Positions 8,443 to 18,347 of a DNA stretch of 64,000 bases are shown here, in pieces. The notes under the pieces are model-generated. The model ran no database searches and was not told the DNA's origin. It saw only the letters and a program-made list of their open reading frames with translations. The DNA lies in the NCBI GenBank assembly GCA_002390845.1, contig DGQT01000099.1:40815-104814 (forward strand). The letters are read 5' to 3'. The stretch is from Chitinophagaceae bacterium UBA4407 (GTDB lineage: Bacteria > Bacteroidota > Bacteroidia > Chitinophagales > Chitinophagaceae). The position numbers were made by a program, and so were the translations under genes. Numbering within the stretch: position 1 is the first letter of the stretch; the number at the start of each line of letters is the position of its first letter.

Positions 8443-10230
8443 ATGAAAAAAATAAAAAATAAACTATTAATTCCCTTTAGCATTGTTGTTGCTGTTACCA
8501 TTTTTGCATGTAGCAAATCTTTTTTGGATAAGCCACCATTAGGTACATTGAATCCGCAAATTCTGGCTACTGCTGACGGTGTTCAGGGATTATTGATAGG
8601 TGCTTATTCACTCGTTGATGGTGAAGGTGCTTCGGGAGATGGTTTTGCATCTGGTGCGTCAAACTGGATATTTGGCGGGGTAACAAGTGATGATGCTTAT
8701 AAGGGATCGGATCCATCCGACGTAGCTGATGCAGCTCCAATGGAACAATGGACTACTTTAACATCCACCAATGGTGCAATACCTCAAAAATGGAATTTAT
8801 GTTATGCAGGTATTAACCGTTGTAATGACGTTCTCGTTACTTTGAAAATTGCTGAAGGCATAGACGCCGCAACTCAAACTAAAATTGAGGCACAAGCACG
8901 TTTTTTGAGAGCATTTTATCATTTTGAAGCTAAGAAGATATTTAATAATATTCTTCCTGTTGATGAAACAATCTCACCTGAAAATACTGCTACAACCAAT
9001 GCCGATCAAACAGCAGTATGGAACCTTATCGTGGGTGATCTTACTTTTGCTAAAGATAATTTGCCTGAATCATGGGGTGGCGAAGTTGGTAGAGCAAACA
9101 AATGGGCAGCCGTTTGCCTTCTTGCAAAATCTTATATGTTCCAGGGACAAAATGCTTCTGCTCTTCCCCTGTTGAATGATGCAATTAACAATGGCAAAAC
9201 TGCTGGCGGAGTTAAATATGCTTTGAATAATAATTATTATTCAAACTTTAACCCGGCACAAAAGAATAGTGCAGAGTCAGTTTTTGCAGCGCAAACATCT
9301 GTACAAGATGGTTCTTCGGTAGACTGGGGTGGCGATCCTAATGGTAACTACGGCGATATCCTGAATTTCCCTTACACAGGTGGTCCCGGTGCCTGCTGCG
9401 GATTCTATAATCCAAGCCAGGATCTCGCAAATGCTTACAAAACAGATGCAAATGGTTTGCCTTTATTAGATACCTGGTACACTGGTTTAAATGTTAGTGA
9501 TCCTGCTGGTTCGCCTTATCTTGGCACCGTTGACCCAAGGATTGATTGGGTAATGGGTAGAGAACCCATCCCATATTTAGACTGGGGTAACCACCCGGGA
9601 GCTGACTGGATCAGGAATCCTGTGAATGATGGTCTTTTCAGTCCTAAAAAGAATGTATATGCTGCTTCACAAAAAGGTCAGTATACCGATGTAGGAAGTG
9701 CTTATTGGGGGCCAACAGAACTTGTTGCAAACAATGTAAATATCATACGTTTTGCTGATGTTATTTTGTGGAGGGCAGAATGCGAATATGCATCAGATCT
9801 TAATGCTGCAATGAATGATGTAAACCTTGTACGTAACAGGGTTGCTGATCATCCTGAAACCTGGGTAAGAAAAGATGCAACTTACAATGCAGCTACTGCA
9901 ACTTATTCCGGCGGTACACTGGCAGATAATTATTTAATTAAACCCTACACTGCTGCAACTTTTACAGCTGCGAATGCTTTAAAAGCAATACAATTCGAAA
10001 GAAGGATTGAGCTTGCAATGGAAGGACAACGTTTCTTTGACCTGGTACGCTGGGGTATTGCTGCGCCAACAATTAACGCATACATTCAAAGAGAAAAAGT
10101 AAACAGGCCATTAAAAGCCTCTGCTGTTTTCACTGCAAACAAAAATGAATATATGCCTATTCCGCAAGGCGAAGTAGATAACCTGAATGCCGATGGAACA
10201 ATAAGAGTAACACAAAATCCTGGCTACTAA
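8443..10230 (+). CDS. SusD/RagB-family nutrient-binding outer-membrane lipoprotein
   Basis: 595 residues from the ATG at 8443 (MKKIKNKLLIPFSIVV); in-frame codons further upstream overlap susC and are not starts. A lipoprotein signal with Cys23 (TIFACSK) is followed by the standard SusD opening FLDKPPLGTL. The N-terminal TPR-like half has KIEAQARFLRAFYHFEAKKI and KWAAVCLLAKSYMF, and the end has the RagB/SusD signature LKAIQFERRIELAMEGQRFF-DLVRWG. It forms the lid on the SusC barrel and binds the substrate. It is translated from the same operon as SusC (22-bp gap), and a strong hairpin terminator follows. Confidence 0.96.
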   Translation: MKKIKNKLLIPFSIVVAVTIFACSKSFLDKPPLGTLNPQILATADGVQGLLIGAYSLVDGEGASGDGFASGASNWIFGGVTSDDAYKGSDPSDVADAAPMEQWTTLTSTNGAIPQKWNLCYAGINRCNDVLVTLKIAEGIDAATQTKIEAQARFLRAFYHFEAKKIFNNILPVDETISPENTATTNADQTAVWNLIVGDLTFAKDNLPESWGGEVGRANKWAAVCLLAKSYMFQGQNASALPLLNDAINNGKTAGGVKYALNNNYYSNFNPAQKNSAESVFAAQTSVQDGSSVDWGGDPNGNYGDILNFPYTGGPGACCGFYNPSQDLANAYKTDANGLPLLDTWYTGLNVSDPAGSPYLGTVDPRIDWVMGREPIPYLDWGNHPGADWIRNPVNDGLFSPKKNVYAASQKGQYTDVGSAYWGPTELVANNVNIIRFADVILWRAECEYASDLNAAMNDVNLVRNRVADHPETWVRKDATYNAATATYSGGTLADNYLIKPYTAATFTAANALKAIQFERRIELAMEGQRFFDLVRWGIAAPTINAYIQREKVNRPLKASAVFTANKNEYMPIPQGEVDNLNADGTIRVTQNPGY

Positions 10231-10266
10231 TTGCGATCATTAGATTAAAATAGTGGCTAAATTATA

Positions 10267-10300
10267 AAAGAGGTAGAGTTAATAGCTCTACCTCTTTTTT
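10267..10300 (+). terminator. Rho-independent terminator after susCD
   Basis: Stem AGAGGTAGAG / CTCTACCTCT with a short TTAATAG-like loop followed by TTTTTT, 37 bp after the SusD stop codon. It ends the susC-susD transcription unit. Confidence 0.85.
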
Positions 10301-10373
10301 GTAGTTCAAATATGGAGTATGCACATTATTAATTCAAATTAAAATACCTGCATTCGTTCATAAATTGTATATC

Positions 10374-10569
10374 GTTGCGTCGCAATCCGTTCATCGTTCA
10401 CTTATCAATTAAGCTATGGCTTAAATGCGAAAAACCCTCAAAATACCTTAATCGTTTTTATCTTAAAAAAACAGTAACAAAAACTGTATTAATATTGCCG
10501 CATATTGATCTGAATGCTGAAGAGTGCGACGCAAGTAAAGATGCCCAAAGCTTCACAGTCCGGTCAATA
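10374..10569. repeat. Dispersed repeat element, variant D left arm and A right arm
   Basis: Left core GTTGCGTCGCAATCCGTTCA at 10374-10393 and right core GAAGAGTGCGACGCAAGTAA from 10519, enclosing about 125 bp without a gene. The right outer end is CAGTCCGGTCAATAATA. This accounts for most of the 385 bp between SusD and the VCBS lipoprotein gene. Confidence 0.7.
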
Positions 10570-10615
10570 ATATTTGCCTTTGTATTTTTATTTATGTTCA
10601 GGTAAAGTTTACTTA

Positions 10616-13600
10616 ATGAAAGTTTGTAACATTTTTTCTTGTATCCTTCTGGCTTTTTCTTTTTGTGCCTGCAATAATGGCAACACTTTATTTACCGCAG
10701 TAAGTTCCGGCCACTCAGGTATTCATTTTTCAAATGATATCATTGAAAACGATTCTGTAAATCCGCTTGACCTTACGAATATTTACAATGGCGGCGGCAT
10801 TGGTGCAGGCGACTTTAATAATGATGGTCTCGAAGACCTTTATTTTACAGGGAACGTAGTAAGTAATAAACTGTATATAAACAAAGGCAATTTTGAATTT
10901 GAAGATGTAACTGCAACCGCAAATGTTGCAGGCGAAGGCAGATGGAGCAGGGGTGTTGCCGTGGTTGATATAAACAATGACGGGCTCCAGGATTTATACG
11001 TTTGTGCAACTCTAAAGAAGCGGCCAGAAGATCGCAAAAACTTATTGTATATCAATCAGGGTAATGATAAAAACCATATTCCGCATTTCAGGGAAATGGC
11101 TGAGGAATATGGTTTAGCGGATACGGGCCAGTCTACACAAGCAGCATTTTTCGACTACGATAATGATGGCGATCTTGATGTGTATATTCTTACAAATGCA
11201 GTAAATACCAAAGTGTTTCCAGATAATTTTCGTCCTGTTTTAAAAGATGGCTTAAATCCAAGTACCGGGAGGTTATACCGTAACGACTGGAGCGAATCTT
11301 TAAAGCATCCGGTTTACACAGAGGTTTCAAAACAGGCTGGCATACAAACAGAAGGTTATGGGCATTCTGTAAATATTTCGGATATTAATAATGATGGCTG
11401 GAAAGATATTTATGTTACCAATGATTTTATTTCGAATGACCTGCTTTGGATCAATAATCATGATGGTACATTTTCTGAACAGCTTTCTATGTACTTTAAA
11501 CATACATCAGCTAATGCAATGGGTAACGATATTGTTGATATTAATAATGATGGCCTTCCTGATGTTGTAGCATTGGATATGGATCCTGAAGACAACTACC
11601 GGAAAAAGATGATGCTTAACGGCAACAGTTATCAGAAGTACCAGAACAGCGACCGCTTTGGGTACAACTACCAGTATGTAAGAAATACTTTACAATTAAA
11701 CCAGGGTCCGAGAGTAGGCCAAAATGATTCTGTTGGGGCACCTGCATTTAGCGAGATTGGTTTTTTCTCTGGAATAGCAGAAACAGACTGGAGTTGGACA
11801 CCACTGGTAACCGATTTTGATAACGATGGCAACCGAGACCTAATAGTTACCAATGGCTACCCCAAAGACCTTACTGACCATGATTTTATAAATTACAGGC
11901 AGCAGGCATCAAATATTGCTTCAAAAAATCAAGTGCTCAGCCAGATACCCGAAGTAAAACTGCACAATTATGCATTTAAAAACAATGCAGACCTTACCTT
12001 TTCTGATGTGTCAGAAAAATGGGGTATGGGTATACCAACTTTTTCAAATGGTGCAGTTTATGCAGATCTTGATAATGATGGAGATCTTGATGTGGTGATT
12101 AATAATATTAATGGCGAAGCTTCCCTTTTCAACAATAATGCAAGGCAACAATATAAAGATAGCAGTCATTATCTTAAAATTCAATTTTCAGGAGAAAGCA
12201 ATAATAAAAACGGCTTAGGGGCTTTTGCTTTTGTTTATTATGACCATGGTAAAATACAGAGTTGGGAGCATACACCTTACCGGGGTTATCTTTCATCAGT
12301 CGACAGCCGTGCACAGTTTGGCCTGGGTAAAACACTCATCGTTGATTCTGTTGTTATTAAATGGCCAAATGGTAAAATGCAGGTTTTACAGAATGTAAAA
12401 GCAGATCAGTTATTGAAAGTAAATATTGCGGATGCAAAAGTTGATTACTCTTTTAATAAAGATGTTTTTGCAAAAAACACTTTATTTCGCGATGTTACTG
12501 ATTCATTAAACATTCATTACACACACCAGGAAAAAGACTTTGTTGATTTCAATATTCAGAAATTATTACCCCACAAGTTCTCAGAATTTGGCCCGGCATT
12601 GGCCGCAGGCGATATTGATAATAACGGGCTCGATGATATGATCTGTGGTGGTTCCGCAAATTACAGCGCCCAAATATTTCTGCAGCAAAATGATGGTCGC
12701 TTTATTCAAAAAAACTTACTGAAAGATACTGGTTTAAGCACAAAGAAATCGCAGGATTTAGGCTTGTTGCTCTTTGATGCAGATGCGGATGGTGACCTTG
12801 ATTTATATATTGCCAGTGGCGGTTATGCAAGCAATCATAATACTGCTCCCTACCAGGACAGGTTTTATTTAAACAATGGTAAAGGAAACTTTACAGAAGA
12901 TACTACAGCCTTGCCACAAAGCCTTACCAGTAAATTTTGTGTAAGGGCAATTGACTACGATAAGGATGGCGATCAGGACCTGTTTGTATCAGGCCGGGTA
13001 TATCCCTGGAATTACCCAAAACCTGTATCCAGTTTTATTTTCAGGAACGATACAAAAGATGGTAAAGTAAAGTTTACAGATGTTACGAGCACAGTTGCAA
13101 AAGACCTGAACAATATTGGTTTGGTATGCGATGCAGTTTTTACCGATTTTGATAATGATGGCTGGCCCGATCTGGTTCTTGCAGGCGAATGGATGCCCGT
13201 AACATTATTAAAGAACGAAAACGGTATATTCAAAAACGTATCAGCAAAATCAGGAATCAATAACCAGGTGGGCTGGTGGAATACAATTGCCCCCGGCGAC
13301 TTTGATAATGATGGCGACATAGATTACGTTGTTGGAAATCTGGGCGAAAATAGTTTTTACAAGGCAAGCGATCAGTATCCCGCATCCATCTATGCAAAAG
13401 ATTTTGATAACAACGGAAGCTTCGATGCCATACCTTCTTTATACCTGCCAACGAGCATGGATGATCAGACAAAAAAAGAATACCCCGCTTTTGGAAGAAC
13501 TGATCTTATCAGTCAGATGATTGGCATGCGTTCAAGGTTTCAGAGTTACAAGTCGTATGCGAATGCTACAATGGATTCTGTGCTTACAATAGACCAGAGA

Positions 13601-14197
13601 AAAGGCGCAATCATTTACCATGCAAATAATTTAAAGTCCTGTTATTTTCGAAACGATGGTAACGGAAAATTTGCCACGCAACCTTTGCCCATGCAGGCGC
13701 AAATATCTATGCTTTGCGGCATTGCAGTTGAAGATTTCGATGGCGACGGAAACCTTGATGTAGCTATCAGCGGTAACGATTATGGTACCGAAGTTGCCAC
13801 TGGCCGTTACGATGCCTTAAATGGTTTGGTATTAAAAGGCGACGGTAAGGGAAATTTCATTCCACAAACAATTTTGCAAAGCGGTTTGTACATTCCCGGC
13901 AATGGTAAAGCACTCATAAAACTCAGAAGTAAAACAGGCAACTGTTTACTTGCAGCATCGCAAAACCGCGGACCGTTGAAAGTATTTAAAATGAAAGCGA
14001 ATGTGCATTGTATTCCTTTACTGGCAGACGATGTAAGCGCAACCATACAATATAAAAATGGCCAAACAAGAAAGCAGGAATGTTATTTTGGAAATTCATT
14101 TCTCTCGCAGTCTGCAAGGTTTATCAATGCAGAGAGTAATGTAGTTTCTGTTACCATTATTAATACAAAAGGGCAAACAAGAAAAATTGTGTTATGA
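10616..14197 (+). CDS. VCBS/FG-GAP repeat lipoprotein with ASPIC/UnbV domain
   Basis: 1193 residues from the ATG at 10616; an upstream in-frame TTG at 10574 would place a non-signal sequence before the lipoprotein signal (MKVCNIFSCILLAFSFCAC, Cys19). About fourteen calcium-binding-like repeats of the form DxNxDGxxDL occur (for example DFNNDGLEDLYFTGN, DYDNDGDLDVYILT, DFDGDGNLDVAISG), predicting beta-propeller blades. An ASPIC/UnbV segment lies near residues 515-602 (RAQFGLGKTLIVDSVVIKWP-NGK). Such proteins are exported and often encoded beside SusCD pairs. Function is probably surface binding or assembly; the substrate is unknown. It belongs to the locus running to 18325. Confidence 0.92.
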   Translation: MKVCNIFSCILLAFSFCACNNGNTLFTAVSSGHSGIHFSNDIIENDSVNPLDLTNIYNGGGIGAGDFNNDGLEDLYFTGNVVSNKLYINKGNFEFEDVTATANVAGEGRWSRGVAVVDINNDGLQDLYVCATLKKRPEDRKNLLYINQGNDKNHIPHFREMAEEYGLADTGQSTQAAFFDYDNDGDLDVYILTNAVNTKVFPDNFRPVLKDGLNPSTGRLYRNDWSESLKHPVYTEVSKQAGIQTEGYGHSVNISDINNDGWKDIYVTNDFISNDLLWINNHDGTFSEQLSMYFKHTSANAMGNDIVDINNDGLPDVVALDMDPEDNYRKKMMLNGNSYQKYQNSDRFGYNYQYVRNTLQLNQGPRVGQNDSVGAPAFSEIGFFSGIAETDWSWTPLVTDFDNDGNRDLIVTNGYPKDLTDHDFINYRQQASNIASKNQVLSQIPEVKLHNYAFKNNADLTFSDVSEKWGMGIPTFSNGAVYADLDNDGDLDVVINNINGEASLFNNNARQQYKDSSHYLKIQFSGESNNKNGLGAFAFVYYDHGKIQSWEHTPYRGYLSSVDSRAQFGLGKTLIVDSVVIKWPNGKMQVLQNVKADQLLKVNIADAKVDYSFNKDVFAKNTLFRDVTDSLNIHYTHQEKDFVDFNIQKLLPHKFSEFGPALAAGDIDNNGLDDMICGGSANYSAQIFLQQNDGRFIQKNLLKDTGLSTKKSQDLGLLLFDADADGDLDLYIASGGYASNHNTAPYQDRFYLNNGKGNFTEDTTALPQSLTSKFCVRAIDYDKDGDQDLFVSGRVYPWNYPKPVSSFIFRNDTKDGKVKFTDVTSTVAKDLNNIGLVCDAVFTDFDNDGWPDLVLAGEWMPVTLLKNENGIFKNVSAKSGINNQVGWWNTIAPGDFDNDGDIDYVVGNLGENSFYKASDQYPASIYAKDFDNNGSFDAIPSLYLPTSMDDQTKKEYPAFGRTDLISQMIGMRSRFQSYKSYANATMDSVLTIDQRKGAIIYHANNLKSCYFRNDGNGKFATQPLPMQAQISMLCGIAVEDFDGDGNLDVAISGNDYGTEVATGRYDALNGLVLKGDGKGNFIPQTILQSGLYIPGNGKALIKLRSKTGNCLLAASQNRGPLKVFKMKANVHCIPLLADDVSATIQYKNGQTRKQECYFGNSFLSQSARFINAESNVVSVTIINTKGQTRKIVL

Positions 14198-14202
14198 TTT
14201 TT

Positions 14203-14257
14203 TTATGAGCCGGGCTTAAGTATTTCAATTGAACATCGTTGCGTCGCACACTTGTAC
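14203..14257 (+). repeat. Dispersed repeat, left half-element
   Basis: Outer end TTTTTATGAGCCGGGCTTAA just after the VCBS gene stop codon, and a perfect core GTTGCGTCGCACACTTGTAC at 14238-14257. The next core, at 15251, is inverted, so this pair encloses the DUF1573 gene. Confidence 0.75.
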
Positions 14258-14302
14258 GACAAACTATTATTCAGCATTCAACAGCCAGCGGTTGAAAAAA
14301 AT

Positions 14303-14732
14303 AAGTTTATAAAATTGTGCGGTAGCCCGAAAGGCTAAAATATTAATATCCTCTGTACTCTGGGGATAATATTTATCTTTCAAGAGCCGGTAGTTATAAA
14401 AAAGTTTGGGATAATAAAGAGTAATCGCATATCGAATCGCGTTGCTCATCAAGATTCAATTGTACAGGTTACAGTAGTACAAAAGCTTAATCAAGGCTAA
14501 AGAAAGAAAAGTGCTGTATATCTTTTCTTTCTTGACTTTTTTTGTTACTTTTTTGTGTCAAGACAAAAAAGTAAATAACAAGATTGCATTGTGCAGCTTG
14601 TTTGCGGCTTAAGTTTATTATTCTATAAAAGTTTATAAAATTGTGCGGTAGCCCGAAGGGCTAAAATGTTAGTAGCCCCGGATGAAATCCGGGGTACGAA
14701 ATAAAAATTACAGATCAACCCCGCAGGGGTTG
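14303..14732. repeat. Direct repeats with REP-like palindromes
   Basis: A segment reading AAGTTTATAAAATTGTGCGG then TAGCCCGAAAGGCTAAAAT is present at 14303-14343 and again at 14629-14668. The second copy continues into two perfect palindromes, CCCCGGATGAAATCCGGGG (14676-14694) and AACCCCGCAGGGGTT (14718-14732), just upstream of the DUF1573 gene. Between the copies are runs of T and an AAGAAAG/CTTTCTT-type inverted repeat (about 14500-14535). This is a second repeat family, unlike the GTTGCGTC cores, and resembles REP sequences. It occupies the 557-bp gap. Confidence 0.7.
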
Positions 14733-14754
14733 AATGAAATCTTTTAATGAAAAA

Positions 14755-15216
14755 ATGAAATATATTCTACGGGTATTTCTTATCTGCAATATCATTTTCG
14801 TTGCATGCACGGGTAACAAAAATCCTTATGAAAATAAAATGGGTATCGAACCTTCGCTTATTGCGCAGATGGATACAGCCAACTATACAAAAATACTTTG
14901 GCTGGATACGTTAATAAATATCGGTACCATTAAAACAACCGACACAGCAAGAATACAATTCAGGTTTAAAAATATTGGAGATAAACCTTTGCTCATCATT
15001 ACCGTAGCGCCTGCCTGCGGGTGCACGATTGCAAACTTTTCTAAAGAGCCGATATTCCCGGGTAAAGAAGGCTTGGTAAATGCAATGTATAAATGGAACG
15101 GTCAAATAGGCGCACTTAGAAAAACAATTTCAGTAAGAACAAATACAAAGAATTCAGCGTATCATACTGTTGCATTTTTTGGTGAGATTGTTAAAGATTC
15201 AACGAGCAAAAACTAA
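14755..15216 (+). CDS. DUF1573-family lipoprotein
   Basis: 153 residues from the ATG at 14755, chosen because it directly opens the lipoprotein signal (MKYILRVFLICNIIFVAC, Cys18); an ATG at 14734 would add seven residues. The mature part is one Ig-like/ASPM-SPD-2-Hydin-type domain of the DUF1573 family, with the typical order: IGTIKTTDTARIQFRFKNIG, then APACGCTIANFSKEPIFPG, then the KTISVRTNT strand. The CGC pair after AP is a family hallmark. The function of the family is not established; it is secreted to the periplasm or outer membrane. It sits within the SusCD-VCBS locus between repeat halves. Confidence 0.88.
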   Translation: MKYILRVFLICNIIFVACTGNKNPYENKMGIEPSLIAQMDTANYTKILWLDTLINIGTIKTTDTARIQFRFKNIGDKPLLIITVAPACGCTIANFSKEPIFPGKEGLVNAMYKWNGQIGALRKTISVRTNTKNSAYHTVAFFGEIVKDSTSKN

Positions 15217-15239
15217 GCGGGTTGCATTTTTGCTCAATC

Positions 15240-15310
15240 ATATTTCATCAGTACAAGGGTGCGACGCAACAAAAGATCACCAAAGAACAAATGTTTGGTT
15301 CATAATTTTT
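15240..15310 (-). repeat. Dispersed repeat, right half-element
   Basis: Core GTACAAGGGTGCGACGCAAC at 15251-15270 (one change), followed by AAAAGATCACCAAAGAAC and the outer GTTTGGTTCATAATTTTT. It is the inverted partner of the left half at 14203-14257. Confidence 0.7.
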
Positions 15311-15346
15311 CTTATTCGTATTTGGTAGAAAAAAATATAAAAAAGG

Positions 15347-16930
15347 ATGTTCATATTTTTTAGATATTCAAAAAACTTAGTTGCTGTTATAACAGGCATC
15401 ATTTTATTGGTTACCTGTTTTGTTTCATGTCAGCAACGTTATAATAAGAACAGTACCCATCAACAGGTTTCTGATGAAAGCATTGATAAAGGCAAAGAAC
15501 TTGCAGCAGTTTACTGTGCGTCATGCCATATGTTGCCCGATCCTTCAATGCTGAATGCAAAGAGTTGGGAGAAAGGTGTTTTACCCAATATGGGGCCAAG
15601 GCTCGGTATTTTTAATTATGGATTTGCAACCTACCCATCGTTTAGGTTTGATGCAAACATTGGCGATCAGTTCTATCCGTCAAAGCCATTATTAACTTTT
15701 GAGCAATGGCAGAATATTATTGATTATTACACAGCACTTGCACCAGATACTTTACTGGCAGGTAAAGATGATGTTGCCATTACAGAAGGCCTTTCCCTCT
15801 TTAAGGCAGAAATGCCTTCTGTAAAATATGCAACACCACGAATTTGTTTTGCAGGGTTCGATACCCTGATTTTTCCGCGTTCACTTCTTGTATGCGATGT
15901 TACCGGTAAAAGCATTATTCGCTTTAACAACCAGTTACAGGAAATTGATTCAGTTCATTGTAACGGTTCTGTTGTTAATATTGATTTTAAACCCGGAGCA
16001 TTATCTGTTGCATGTAATATTGGAATTATCAACCCAAATAACGGCAGGTTTGGCAAGGCAAATAACTTATTTATTACAGCAGCCAACAAGCTGCAGTTAG
16101 ATACTATTCCCCTGTTTGATAGCCTTGCAAGACCCGTGCAGATTACTGCGGCTGACTTTAATAAAGATGGCAAAGAAGATTACCTTGTTTGTGAATATGG
16201 TAATCTTAAAGGTGGACTTTTCTGGATGGAAAACACTGGCAATAAGAAATTTGAAAAGCATATATTAAAGCTGGTACCCGGTGCCATTAAAGCATATATA
16301 GAGGATTACAATAATGATGGGCTGCAAGATATATTTGTTTTGTTTGCACAAGGGGATGAAGGCATTTATCTCTATACAAATAAGGGAAATGGTAAGTTTG
16401 AAGAAAAGCAGCTATTACGCTTTCCGCCATTGAATGGTTCTTCTTATTTTGAGCTGGCAGATTTTAATAAAGATGGTTACCAGGATATCGTGTACACCTG
16501 CGGCGATAATGCTGATTATTCTGCGGTGTTAAAGCCATATCATGGCGTATATATATTTTTGAACGATGGTACCAATAAATTTACACAGAAATATTTCTTT
16601 CATATTAATGGTTGTTTTAAAGCAATGGCAAGAGATTTTGATAATGATGGCGATCTGGATATTGCAACCATTTCTTTTTTTGCAGATTATAAAAACAGGC
16701 CGGAAGAAGGTTTTGTGTATCTCGAAAATAATGGAGGCTTTAATTTTAAAGCATATAGCTTACCGGAGGCAAAGCAGGGCAGATGGCTTACTATGGATGC
16801 AGGCGACCTTGATGGCGATGGAAAAATAGATTTGGTGTTGGGCAATTTTTCTGCTCCCGCAATGATCCAATCACAGGTTGACTTAAAAAATGGGCCGCCT
16901 TTTCTTTTTCTGAAAAATATGGGCAGGTAA
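15347..16930 (+). CDS. Cytochrome c-VCBS repeat lipoprotein
   Basis: 527 residues. The lipoprotein signal ends at Cys28 (LVTCFVSC). One haem-binding motif CASCH (57-61) lies in a short cytochrome c-like domain (GKELAAVYCASCHMLPDP) with a possible distal Met at HMLPDP or later. Five VCBS/FG-GAP repeats then follow (ADFNKDGKEDYLV, DYNNDGLQDIFVL, DFNKDGYQDIVYT, DFDNDGDLDIATI, DLDGDGKIDLVLG), predicting a propeller. This fusion suggests an envelope redox protein tied to its neighbours, the VCBS lipoprotein and the haloperoxidase-like enzyme. An AAAAGG sequence precedes the ATG at 15347. Its partner and substrate are unknown. Confidence 0.9.
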   Translation: MFIFFRYSKNLVAVITGIILLVTCFVSCQQRYNKNSTHQQVSDESIDKGKELAAVYCASCHMLPDPSMLNAKSWEKGVLPNMGPRLGIFNYGFATYPSFRFDANIGDQFYPSKPLLTFEQWQNIIDYYTALAPDTLLAGKDDVAITEGLSLFKAEMPSVKYATPRICFAGFDTLIFPRSLLVCDVTGKSIIRFNNQLQEIDSVHCNGSVVNIDFKPGALSVACNIGIINPNNGRFGKANNLFITAANKLQLDTIPLFDSLARPVQITAADFNKDGKEDYLVCEYGNLKGGLFWMENTGNKKFEKHILKLVPGAIKAYIEDYNNDGLQDIFVLFAQGDEGIYLYTNKGNGKFEEKQLLRFPPLNGSSYFELADFNKDGYQDIVYTCGDNADYSAVLKPYHGVYIFLNDGTNKFTQKYFFHINGCFKAMARDFDNDGDLDIATISFFADYKNRPEEGFVYLENNGGFNFKAYSLPEAKQGRWLTMDAGDLDGDGKIDLVLGNFSAPAMIQSQVDLKNGPPFLFLKNMGR

Positions 16931-17005
16931 TTACAACAGTATAACGTATGTTTAATTGCCCAAACAACTTATTAAAGGCATAAAATAACCCAAATCAATT
17001 TTTAT

Positions 17006-18325
17006 ATGAAATATATTTTTGCCACATCTCGGTTTTTAATATTCAGTGCGCTTTTGATAAGCTGCGGCCAGAAAAAAACAGTAGTGATAAATGATGCAGA
17101 TGTGCTCCATCAAAACGAAGATCAGTTAACACAGATCATTATTTACGATATATTTTCTCCACCTGTAGCTGCCCGTATTTATGCCTATACATCATTGGCT
17201 TCTTACGAGGCCATTCGCTTTGCCAAACCGGGTAATCCCTCTGTTGCTGAAAAACTAAATGGCTTTTCCCCGATGCCGCAACCCGAAAAAGATAAACAAT
17301 ACAACTATACACTTGCAGCAACAAAAGCGTTTTGCACAGTAGCTTATAACGTGCGTATTTTTTCCGATACTGTGCTGCACCGATACGAAGACTCTGTTGA
17401 AAATGTATTTAAAGATCAGTTGCCGCAAGATGTTTATGAGCGATCGATTGCTTTCGGCGATACAATTGGAAAAACAGTGTTAATGCGTGCAAAGAAAGAC
17501 ATGTATAAAGAAACACGCGGCATGGAAAAATACCTGGGGACTGATATAGACGGTAAATGGCAACCAACACCACCCGATTATTTTGACGGTGCTGAACCAA
17601 ACTGGCGTTTAATAAAACCGTTTGCATTAGATTCCGCTTCGCAGTTTCGCCCGGCACCACCATTTGCTTTCAGTAAAGATTCTACCAGTACTTTTTATAA
17701 AATGGTAAAAGAAACTTATAACGTAAGTATCAATCTTACAGACTCACAAAAAACCATTGCCAGTTATTGGGATGACAATCCCTTTGTAATGCAGCACTCC
17801 GGCCACCTGATGTTTGCAAATAAAAAAATAACACCCGGCGGCCACTGGATGGGCATTACAGCAATTGCCTGCAAACAATCAAATGCCGATGCGGTAAAAA
17901 CGGCACAGGCTTATTGCCTTACAGCTGCTGCACTGCTCGATGGTTTCATCAGTTGCTGGGATGCGAAATATACGTATGAATACGTACGCCCCATAACATT
18001 AATCAATGCGTGGTTTGACAAAGACTGGAATTCATTTTTACAAACACCGCCGTTTCCTGAATATACCAGCGGGCACAGTACCATTACAGCTTCATCGGCT
18101 CAGGTGTTAACAGCACTTTTTGGTGAACATTTTGCGTTTCATGATAACAGCGATTCTGCGTACATCGGCATGGCGAGGGATTTCACTTCGTTTAAGCAGG
18201 CTGCAGCAGAAGCATCGGTAAGCCGCCTTTATGGTGGTATTCATTTCAGGCCAAGTCTTGACACAGGGCTGGTACGCGGCGCAATGGTGGGCGATAATCT
18301 TTTAAAGAAATTGAACATGCATTAA
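17006..18325 (+). CDS. Vanadium-dependent haloperoxidase/PAP2-family lipoprotein
   Basis: 439 residues with a lipoprotein signal (FLIFSALLISCGQ, Cys20). The complete vanadate/phosphate-binding signature is present: K321-x6-R328-P329 (KYTYEYVRP), S355-G356-H357 (YTSGHST) and S406-R407-x5-H413 (SRLYGGIH). That signature defines the shared fold of vanadium haloperoxidases and PAP2 phosphatases. Length and spacing resemble the bacterial haloperoxidase-like group more than small membrane PAP2 phosphatases. Halide oxidation versus phosphatase activity cannot be decided from sequence. It closes the SusCD/VCBS locus, 75 bp after the cytochrome-VCBS gene. Confidence 0.92.
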   Translation: MKYIFATSRFLIFSALLISCGQKKTVVINDADVLHQNEDQLTQIIIYDIFSPPVAARIYAYTSLASYEAIRFAKPGNPSVAEKLNGFSPMPQPEKDKQYNYTLAATKAFCTVAYNVRIFSDTVLHRYEDSVENVFKDQLPQDVYERSIAFGDTIGKTVLMRAKKDMYKETRGMEKYLGTDIDGKWQPTPPDYFDGAEPNWRLIKPFALDSASQFRPAPPFAFSKDSTSTFYKMVKETYNVSINLTDSQKTIASYWDDNPFVMQHSGHLMFANKKITPGGHWMGITAIACKQSNADAVKTAQAYCLTAAALLDGFISCWDAKYTYEYVRPITLINAWFDKDWNSFLQTPPFPEYTSGHSTITASSAQVLTALFGEHFAFHDNSDSAYIGMARDFTSFKQAAAEASVSRLYGGIHFRPSLDTGLVRGAMVGDNLLKKLNMH

Positions 18326-18347
18326 TGCAATTCGGTTTTGATCGGTA

